NCBI GenBank assembly: GCA_024641805.1
Contig: JAHECJ010000139.1
Span: 1-6,260 of the forward strand
Reading direction: 5' to 3'
Length of the DNA stretch: 6,260 nucleotides
Source: Desulfococcus sp.
GTDB taxonomy: Bacteria > Desulfobacterota > Desulfobacteria > Desulfobacterales > Desulfosalsimonadaceae
Shown piece by piece: positions 1 through 5,183 of the stretch. Position 1 is the first letter of the stretch; every line of letters begins with the position of its first letter. The position numbers were made by a program, and so were the translations under genes. The notes beneath the pieces were generated by a model. It was not told the origin of the DNA, made no database searches, and saw nothing but the letters and a program-made list of their open reading frames with translations.

Positions 1-74
1 GTCGGAAGCCTCAGACTGCGCGGCTCCGCTCAAGCGTGTCGTTAACATCCCCTATTCCCTTATCAATAAATGGC

Positions 75-93
75 CCCGGCGGCTTATGCCGGG
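75..93. other. Short GC-rich inverted repeat before the PLD gene
   Basis: CCCGGC (75-80) and GCCGGG (88-93) form a 6-bp perfect stem with a 7-base loop, followed by TAATAATAATAA. There is no T-run after the stem on the + strand, so it is not a convincing terminator. It could be a weak terminator of an upstream gene or a structure in the leader. It covers an ATG at 86 that is in frame with the PLD gene, which makes that ATG an unlikely start. Confidence 0.35.
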
Positions 94-121
94 TAATAAT
101 AATAACAAACACCCGGTACGA

Positions 122-1666
122 ATGATGAAATCAAATCACATCAAATGGCTCTGCATAATTACATTTATTTTGATAACCTCCTGTTCTCAATCAAACGACA
201 AGAACCTTTCGCAAAAAGCATATCACTGCGACGAAATAAAAAGGGATGCATCCGTCAGCCTTTCAAAGGAACTCGCGTCCCTTTCCGAATTCACAAAGGA
301 TGAAACCGGAGTTTATGTATTGGAAGACGGCGGCGGATCGCTGGTTGCGCGTGCCTGGTTTTGTGAATATGCAGAAAAAACCATCGATATTCAGTACTTC
401 ATATTTTCCACCGATAATGTGGGGCTTATTGCCTGTGATTTCCTGGTCAGGGCTGCCGACAGGGGTGTAAAAATAAGAATGCTCATAGACGATATTATGG
501 TGGACGCGGATCTCAATGATATATTGACCCTGAATTCTCATGAGAATATTGACATTAAGATTTACAATCCGGGAGTGAACCTCGGGAGAAACATTTATCA
601 AAAGATTAAAAAATTTGCCGTTGATTTCAGGTCGGCCAATCAGCGCATGCACAACAAGACTTTTATTGTTGACGGCCAGGTGGTCATTACCGGCGGACGG
701 AATATTGCGGATGAATATTTCGACTACGATCATGAATATAATTTCAGAGACAGGGACGTCCTTTTACTTGGGAAAGCAACCCAAAAGGTGCAGCACTCCT
801 TTAATGAATTCTGGAATAATCCGCTGAGTGTCCCTGTAACGAAACTGGAAGATAACGTCAGTGTTAAAGCTATTGCCGCGGACCAATTTAAAAAACTTCA
901 CGATTATGCCTGCAATCCTGAAAATTTCTGGCCGCAGGTTAAAGACAGAATAGAAAATCTGCACACCACCTTTAAAGGCATTAAAGATTCCGGCAAACTG
1001 ATTTGGGCTGATAATGTTGATTTTGTTTCCGACAAACCCGGTAAAAATGATAAGGTCAACCGTTTAGACGGAGGCGGAGTCACCACGGATGCTTTAATTG
1101 AACTGGTCAGAAACGCAAAGCATTCCATCGATATTCAATCTCCTTATCTGATTACCACCGATCCCATGAAAAACTTATTCAGAGAAGCCGCAGCACGTGG
1201 TGTTAAAATCAGAATAATGACAAACAGTCTCCCATCAACTGATAATCTTGAAGCCTTTAGCGGATATCAGCGGGACCGCGAAACGTTACTGAAAACCGGC
1301 GTCAGGGTCTTCGAATTTCGTCCCGATGCCGCCGTCAGATATGAAATCATGACCGGCGCCCTGCAATCAGCCATAGACTTTACCCCAACATTTGGTCTGC
1401 ATGCCAAAACGATGGTGATTGATGGGAAAATAGCCGTCATTGGAACCTTTAATCTCGATCCCCGAAGCACAAACCTAAACACGGAATGCATTACCGTCAT
1501 TCACTCCGAAAACGTGGCAAAAATTGTTTTAGAAGGCATGGAAGTGGAGTTTAAACCTGAAAATTCATGGGAAACGACACTATCGTTCAACCCGGATTCC
1601 AAGGCAAACATAAAAAAACGCGTTAATACCTGGACGAGAAGAGTGGTTCCGAAGGACATATTGTGA
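122..1666 (+). CDS. Phospholipase D-like / ClsC-type cardiolipin synthase, predicted lipoprotein
   Basis: Two-domain PLD superfamily protein (514 aa from this start), probably a phosphatidyltransferase making cardiolipin. Each half has a full HKD motif: HNKTFIVD (H177, K179, D184) followed by GGRN (191-194), and HAKTMVID (H427, K429, D434) followed by GTFNLDPRSTNLNTE. The layout, RMHNK around HKD1, the linker LIWAD..SDKPGK and the NLDPRSTNLNTE tail recall E. coli ClsC (YmdC, about 470 aa), which uses phosphatidylethanolamine as donor; ClsC-like is inferred from remembered similarity. The N-terminus (MMKSNHIKW, then a hydrophobic run ending LITSC) is a lipoprotein signal with lipidated Cys21; Ser at +2 suggests outer-membrane sorting by the E. 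coli rule. ATG at 122 is preferred over ATG 86, which would add 12 polar residues before the signal and lies in a hairpin; ATG 125 is equally possible. No good Shine-Dalgarno is seen. The frame stays open to the left edge of the window. Both catalytic motifs are intact. A general phospholipase or nuclease role is the alternative. Confidence 0.88.
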   Translation: MMKSNHIKWLCIITFILITSCSQSNDKNLSQKAYHCDEIKRDASVSLSKELASLSEFTKDETGVYVLEDGGGSLVARAWFCEYAEKTIDIQYFIFSTDNVGLIACDFLVRAADRGVKIRMLIDDIMVDADLNDILTLNSHENIDIKIYNPGVNLGRNIYQKIKKFAVDFRSANQRMHNKTFIVDGQVVITGGRNIADEYFDYDHEYNFRDRDVLLLGKATQKVQHSFNEFWNNPLSVPVTKLEDNVSVKAIAADQFKKLHDYACNPENFWPQVKDRIENLHTTFKGIKDSGKLIWADNVDFVSDKPGKNDKVNRLDGGGVTTDALIELVRNAKHSIDIQSPYLITTDPMKNLFREAAARGVKIRIMTNSLPSTDNLEAFSGYQRDRETLLKTGVRVFEFRPDAAVRYEIMTGALQSAIDFTPTFGLHAKTMVIDGKIAVIGTFNLDPRSTNLNTECITVIHSENVAKIVLEGMEVEFKPENSWETTLSFNPDSKANIKKRVNTWTRRVVPKDIL

Positions 1667-1674
1667 TTGGGGCT

Positions 1675-1831
1675 TAACAGGCTGTTGAAAAACTATTGCG
1701 CTTGATAAAACTGCGTTAAAATTCGCCTCAAAGTGCTAATTTATAGACATAAACTCCGCTTTTTCGTTGCCCCGGCTTAAATTTGGGGCCTTGTTTTCTC
1801 TGCGCTCATAACGTTTTTCAACAACCTGTTA
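1675..1831. repeat. MITE-like element with 19-bp terminal inverted repeats
   Basis: TAACAGGCTGTTGAAAAAC (1675-1693) is matched by the reverse complement of 1813-1831, TAACAGGTTGTTGAAAAAC, at 18 of 19 positions. The 157-bp element has no coding capacity. The arms remain loosely complementary further in (GCGC..GA.AAAAC and an AAATT block on both sides), and a smaller stem GCCCC/GGGGC lies at 1769-1773 and 1785-1789. The outermost bases are TA on both sides, which fits a TA target duplication as made by IS630/Tc1-mariner transposases (inference). It lies 8 bases after the PLD stop, between two convergent genes. A large terminator-like hairpin without mobility is the alternative. Confidence 0.6.
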
Positions 1832-1859
1832 TAGAGAACGGGCCCCGATCACGTCGCTG

Positions 1860-1892
1860 AAAAAGAAAAAACCCCGGATTAAAAATGGGTTT
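1860..1892 (-). terminator. Probable intrinsic terminator of the acyl-CoA ligase gene
   Basis: Read on the - strand, AAACCC (1892-1887, overlapping the TAA stop) pairs with GGGTTT (1874-1869) across a 12-base loop. TTTCTTTTT follows, so the transcript would end in a U-rich tract. The stem is only 6 bp, so the terminator is modest; the inverted-repeat element just beyond it may help stop transcription in both directions. Confidence 0.5.
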
Positions 1893-3687
1893 ACGGTTTC
1901 GCATAGGCTGAATCGATCAGGCTCTGGTATTCTTTTATCGCGATCCGCCGTTTCAGCTTCATGGTTTGCGTAATCATTTCATTTTCAAGCGTAAAGTCTT
2001 CGGTCAGAAATAAAAATTTCCTGGGAATTTCATATCCGCCGTATTTTTTCTTTAAGAATTCGACGATTTCTTTTTCAATCATGTCAGCGACCGCTTTATT
2101 GTTTACAAGGGTTTCCGGGTCAGAGGGAATATTATTTTTTTCGGCATATTTGGCCAAAACCTCGAAATCCGGGTAAACAAGACAAACATTATAGGGTTTC
2201 CCGTCGCCGTAAACCATTACATTGGACACCTTGGGAAGCAGTTTAATATCCTCTTCTATTGCAGCGGGGAAAACATACTTGCCGTTTTCAAGCTTGTATT
2301 GTTCTTTGATGCGTCCGGTTATATAAAGAAATCCGTCTTCGTCGAATCTGCCCCGGTCCCCGGTGATGAAACCGCCGTCCGCTGTCATGACCTTTCGGGT
2401 GGCTGCGGGTTTATTGTGGTATCCATGCATGACGTTCGGCCCGTAGACGATAATTTCACCGTCATCCGCACCGGATTCAACAACGGATTTGTCGATAACA
2501 ACTTTCTGTCCTTCAAGGACTTTTCCCACACTGCCGAGACGGTAGGAATTCCGGCAGTTCATGCTTACTGCCGGCGATGTTTCGGTCAAGCCGTAACAAT
2601 CAAAAGCAGGAACGCCAATGTCATAAAAAAATTCTCCGATTTCACTGTTCATGACCGCACTGGCCGTGAGCGCGCCGGTGAGCCGGCCGCCGAAACCGGC
2701 CCGTATTTTGCTGAAAACCAGCTTGTCGAGAACAGCGAATTTTATGTTTGTGATGAGGCTGGATTTCCCCTGTCCCTTGAGCCCTCTTTTTTCCCGGGCA
2801 GCTTTCCGGGCCGCATTAAAAAGTTTTTTCTTGACCCCTCCCGCCTCTTCCATGCGGGCCATGATGCCGTCATATATCTTGTTAAACAACCGGGGAACGC
2901 AGACCAGATAGGTGGGCCGCACAAGTTTCAGGTCTTCCGCGAGGGTGGTCACATCGCGCATGAAGCCAAGAGATCCGCCAAATTGTATCCAGTTGTTCAA
3001 TTCACCGCTCAGGGCGTATGAATGGGCCCAGGGAAGAATTGAAAGGCCGACGTGGGTCTCATTCAGTTCCGGATAAATTTTGTATCCGCCCCTTGAAACA
3101 TAGGTGAGGTTCCCGTGAGAGAGCAAGACGCCCTTCGGGTCTCCGGTTGTTCCTGAAGTATAAATAAGAATGGCGATATCGTCAGGGTTCGGGATGACCG
3201 GTTCAACAGGATTTTTTGCTCCCGCGTTTTCAAGGGCTTTAAGGCTGTTTTCACCATCCGTATCAATGACGAATATTTTTTCAAGCGTCGGTATCTCTTT
3301 TAAAAATCCTTTTACCTTGTCATAAATTTCCCGGCTTGAAACAATCAGGACTTTGACCGTACTGTCTCTGATGATATATTCCCATGTCCGGGTCCGTTCT
3401 TTTTCGTACATGGGAACAAAGCGGGCATTGCGGCCGTAGGTCGCGTAAGATAAAACAGCCCACTCCGGACGGTTATTGGCGATAATGCCAACGTAATCCC
3501 CTTCCCGGATTCCGGCATGAGCCAGTCCGGCGCGGGTATTATTGATGCGTTCGCCGATTTCCCCGTATGTTACCGAATCAAGGGTATTGCCGGCGTTTCT
3601 GACCCAGAACAGGGTATTATCTTTAAATTTACGGACGCTTTCTTCCCACCACTCAACCAGATTGTCCGGTTTCTCATATTTCCACAT
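1891..3687 (-). CDS. Long-chain fatty-acid--CoA ligase (AMP-forming), FadD15/ACSL-like
   Basis: AMP-binding (ANL superfamily) enzyme, 598 aa from this start, that activates fatty acids with ATP and CoA through an acyl-adenylate. Using this start: P-loop YTSGTTGDPKG near residues 176-186, PWAHSYALSGE near 219-229, CYGLTETSP (A5) near 364-372, GEIIVYGPNVMHGY near 410-423, FITGDRGRFDEDGFLYITGR (A7/A8) near 440-459, YKLENGKYVFPAAIEE near 464-479, and the C-terminal TQTMKLKRR (A10) with the likely catalytic Lys577. No membrane segment is evident. The YKLxNGKYV signature points to the long-chain, eukaryote-like (Faa/ACSL, FadD15) branch rather than E. coli FadD. A GTG at 3693 would add two residues, but GGGGGAGG touches it directly, while its 6-base distance to ATG 3687 is ideal. 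Oddity: the usual SGGAPL segment reads TASAVM (near 342-347). It ends at its own terminator and is convergent with the PLD gene. Chain-length preference cannot be read from the sequence. Confidence 0.9.
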   Translation of the reverse strand: MWKYEKPDNLVEWWEESVRKFKDNTLFWVRNAGNTLDSVTYGEIGERINNTRAGLAHAGIREGDYVGIIANNRPEWAVLSYATYGRNARFVPMYEKERTRTWEYIIRDSTVKVLIVSSREIYDKVKGFLKEIPTLEKIFVIDTDGENSLKALENAGAKNPVEPVIPNPDDIAILIYTSGTTGDPKGVLLSHGNLTYVSRGGYKIYPELNETHVGLSILPWAHSYALSGELNNWIQFGGSLGFMRDVTTLAEDLKLVRPTYLVCVPRLFNKIYDGIMARMEEAGGVKKKLFNAARKAAREKRGLKGQGKSSLITNIKFAVLDKLVFSKIRAGFGGRLTGALTASAVMNSEIGEFFYDIGVPAFDCYGLTETSPAVSMNCRNSYRLGSVGKVLEGQKVVIDKSVVESGADDGEIIVYGPNVMHGYHNKPAATRKVMTADGGFITGDRGRFDEDGFLYITGRIKEQYKLENGKYVFPAAIEEDIKLLPKVSNVMVYGDGKPYNVCLVYPDFEVLAKYAEKNNIPSDPETLVNNKAVADMIEKEIVEFLKKKYGGYEIPRKFLFLTEDFTLENEMITQTMKLKRRIAIKEYQSLIDSAYAKP

Positions 3688-3693
3688 AAACAC

Positions 3694-3701
3694 CCTCCCC
3701 C
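3694..3701 (-). promoter_or_regulatory. Strong ribosome binding site deciding the ligase start
   Basis: On the - strand GGGGGAGG ends at 3694. It leaves 6 bases (GTGTTT) to ATG 3687-3685 and none to GTG 3693-3691. The spacing supports ATG 3687 as the real start. Confidence 0.7.
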
Positions 3702-4005
3702 ATGGTTAATTAATTTATGCTGTATAATAAGGACGGCAGACATTGTTATCTTTACTTAATATCGTAATTTTAAAAGATTCAAAAATTATGCCAGACATTC
3801 TCCGTAACTCATTATTCCCGAAAAGCCATAAATACTATGCGATGAACGACGCTGTTATTTTTACGCCGACAGATATCGGAGGAAAAGTGTAAAGAAACAG
3901 CAGACAAAGTGTAATAAAAAATTGAATGAATTCATCTATCCAGTAATAGTTCGAGGAGCTGCCGGAACAAGCAGGCATTTCCCGGCAATATTTTGAAGTT
4001 TTATG
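3702..4005. other. Divergent intergenic region, no supported gene
   Basis: About 300 bases, A+T-rich near the ligase start. It must hold the promoter of the ligase gene on the - strand, but no -35/-10 pair stands out. One weak stem is visible, TGCCGG (3960-3965) with CCGGCA (3982-3987) and a 16-base loop, followed by ATATTTTGAAGTTTT; this could be a remnant terminator reading +. Short open frames here (for example 16 codons from ATG 3842) have no convincing coding character. No RNA gene was recognised. Confidence 0.5.
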
Positions 4006-4034
4006 TTGACTTATCTGCCTTAACAAATTAAATT
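4006..4034 (+). promoter_or_regulatory. Sigma70-like promoter of the DUF1499 lipoprotein gene
   Basis: TTGACT (4006-4011, 5 of 6 to consensus) is followed after exactly 17 bases by TAAATT (4029-4034, 4 of 6). The expected transcription start is near 4040-4042, leaving a leader of about 45 bases. The -10 box lies within the 24-bp palindrome, so a protein bound there would block RNA polymerase. Confidence 0.6.
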
Positions 4035-4049
4035 GTGCACAATTTAATT
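4026..4049. promoter_or_regulatory. Perfect 24-bp palindrome, candidate OhrR/MarR operator
   Basis: All twelve base pairs are symmetric around the centre between 4037 and 4038. The core is AATTGTGCACAATT, flanked by AATTA on the left and TAATT on the right. MarR-family dimers bind such A+T-rich palindromes, and the AATTAAATTGT half matches the OhrR operator before B. subtilis ohrA as recalled from the literature. An OhrR gene lies 645 bases downstream, and the palindrome overlaps the -10 box and probable transcription start. Binding of the local OhrR is inferred from site type, position and proximity. Confidence 0.72.
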
Positions 4050-4086
4050 GGCTAAAATAATTTTGACCCAAAAAATGAGGTGACGG

Positions 4087-4551
4087 ATGAAACGACTTTT
4101 TTTTATGATGATCGGATGTATGATGATAATTTCCTGCGCCGGAACGAGGCCGGACAACCTGGGAGTTACCAACGGCCGGCTGACGGACTGCCCGTCCAGC
4201 CCCAATTGTGTCTGCAGTCAGGCAACCGACAAAGACCATGCAATCGCTCCGATCATCTATAATGGGAGCCGTCAGGATGCCATCAACCGTTTAAAAACCG
4301 ACGTATCAATTTGCTCGAAAATGACCATCGTTGAAGAAAAAGAAGATTATCTCCGTATTGAGTGCACATCCGCCATTATGGGATATGTGGATGATGTGGA
4401 GTTTTATTTTCCGGAAAAAAATGTGATTGAAGTGCGCTCCGCATCCCGGCTCGGATATTCCGATCTCGGCGTCAACCGGAAACGGGTCGAGCATATTCGC
4501 GAATTGTTTAACAAGGATTTAAGCCCAACCCCCAAAAAATTGAACCCTTAA
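4087..4551 (+). CDS. DUF1499 family lipoprotein
   Basis: Small protein (154 aa) of the DUF1499 family, whose molecular function is not known. The family signatures are present in order: CPSSPNCVCSQ (35-45), a block around YLRIECTSAIMGYVDDVEF (89-107), and VRSASRLGYSDLGVNRKR (116-133). The first 17 residues (MKRLFFMMIG..MIISC) form a lipoprotein signal with lipobox IISC and lipidated Cys17; Ala at +2 suggests outer-membrane sorting. After lipidation the domain retains several cysteines (35, 41, 43, 76, 93). GAGGTGA (4077-4083) is a good ribosome binding site 6 bases (core) before ATG. The gene starts downstream of the promoter/palindrome at 4006-4049 and is followed after 142 bases by ohrR on the same strand. 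The context suggests induction by organic hydroperoxide stress (inference). Confidence 0.88.
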   Translation: MKRLFFMMIGCMMIISCAGTRPDNLGVTNGRLTDCPSSPNCVCSQATDKDHAIAPIIYNGSRQDAINRLKTDVSICSKMTIVEEKEDYLRIECTSAIMGYVDDVEFYFPEKNVIEVRSASRLGYSDLGVNRKRVEHIRELFNKDLSPTPKKLNP

Positions 4552-4572
4552 AATTCCTTTTGAAAATTTTTT
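4550..4572 (+). terminator. Possible weak A+T-only hairpin after the DUF1499 gene
   Basis: AAAATT (4550-4555) pairs with AATTTT (4565-4570) across a 9-base loop, followed by two further T and then CCCC. The stem has no G-C pair, so it would be leaky at best; read-through from the DUF1499 promoter into ohrR is plausible. Confidence 0.2.
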
Positions 4573-4606
4573 CCCCACTGAATAATAAATAGCCTGTAAT
4601 TGCAGG
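4560..4606 (+). promoter_or_regulatory. Possible separate ohrR promoter with adjacent imperfect palindrome
   Basis: TTGAAA (4560-4565, 5 of 6) lies 17 bases before TAATAA (4583-4588, only 3 of 6). Immediately after it, CCTGTAATTGCAGG (4593-4606) is symmetric at 12 of 14 positions and could be a second, weaker regulator site at the transcription start. Its core differs from the palindrome at 4026-4049. This is weak evidence. Confidence 0.22.
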
Positions 4607-4693
4607 TCTGATTTCTTATCCGGCAATTTACGGAGTGCCTTTGTCGGGAAAGGAATTCCGCTCTGTCAAGCTATTGAAAAACAAAGGTGAACG

Positions 4694-5176
4694 TTGAAAC
4701 CCAATGATGAACTTCTAAAACTCGACAACCAGCTCTGCTTTGCGCTCTATGCCTGTTCCCGAAGCCTGACGCGCCTGTACCGTCCCCTTCTGAATCAGTT
4801 GGGCATTACTTATCCGCAGTATCTGGTTTTAATGGTGCTGTGGGAAAATACGCAGCAAAGTGTGACCGATCTGGGAGAACGTCTTTTGCTCGATTCAGGC
4901 ACGCTGACACCGCTGCTGAAACGGATGGAGAGTTGCGGTCTGCTTGAACGAACCCGTTCCAGGGCGGATGAAAGAAAGGTGTTTGTGAAGCTCACAAAAA
5001 AGGGAAAGGCATTAAAAACCCCGGCGTTTGCGATTCCGGAGCAAATGTTTTGCCAAAGCGGATTGACGATCGAAGAATTTTTCCGGATAAAAGGGGATCT
5101 GGAAGATCTGCTCAAAAGGATCCGCAAACAGGCGGAGACGTCAGAACCCGATGAACAATTTGAACAGGCTGAATAA
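4694..5176 (+). CDS. ohrR: OhrR, organic hydroperoxide-sensing MarR-family repressor
   Basis: MarR-family winged-helix dimer (160 aa) of the OhrR subgroup, a repressor that leaves DNA when its sensing cysteine is oxidised by organic hydroperoxides. DNQLCFALYACSR carries sensing Cys15; Tyr19, Tyr29 and Tyr40, which in B. subtilis OhrR surround Cys15, are at the same numbers. GITYPQYLVLMVLWE (37-51) begins the winged-helix domain, LLLDSGTLTPLLKRME (64-79) is the recognition helix, and RSRADERKVFVKLT (88-101) is the wing. Cys120 lies 105 residues after Cys15, the same distance as Cys22-Cys127 of Xanthomonas OhrR, suggesting the two-Cys type that forms an intersubunit disulfide; Cys21 and Cys81 are extra. 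The start is TTG 4694, preceded by AAGGTGA (4684-4690): an in-frame TGA sits at 4688-4690 and no in-frame ATG precedes Cys15. The TTG start and short spacing suggest low translation. The last residues are acidic (EPDEQFEQAE). No ohr/osmC peroxidase gene is seen in the window. Confidence 0.93.
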   Translation: MKPNDELLKLDNQLCFALYACSRSLTRLYRPLLNQLGITYPQYLVLMVLWENTQQSVTDLGERLLLDSGTLTPLLKRMESCGLLERTRSRADERKVFVKLTKKGKALKTPAFAIPEQMFCQSGLTIEEFFRIKGDLEDLLKRIRKQAETSEPDEQFEQAE

Positions 5177-5183
5177 TCAGAAA

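Noticed and set aside
94..105. TAATAATAATAA short tandem repeat
   Set aside because: Four triplets only; too short to be a meaningful repeat or array.
86..121. ATG 86 as start of the PLD gene
   Set aside because: It adds a polar Asn-rich stretch before the lipoprotein signal and lies within the 75-93 hairpin; ATG 122 or 125 gives a normal signal peptide length.
2299..3021. 240-codon open frame on the + strand
   Set aside because: It lies entirely antisense to the acyl-CoA ligase, whose motifs are all intact; the protein shows no recognisable domain.
3842..3892. 16-codon ORF (MNDAVIFTPTDIGGKV)
   Set aside because: No ribosome binding site and no family resemblance; such short frames are expected by chance.
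3835..4239. 134-codon open frame on the - strand in the divergent intergenic region
   Set aside because: It overlaps the DUF1499 gene antisense and would read through the palindrome/promoter. It has no ribosome binding site support and an odd His/Ser/Lys-rich composition; the DUF1499 family match decides for the + strand.
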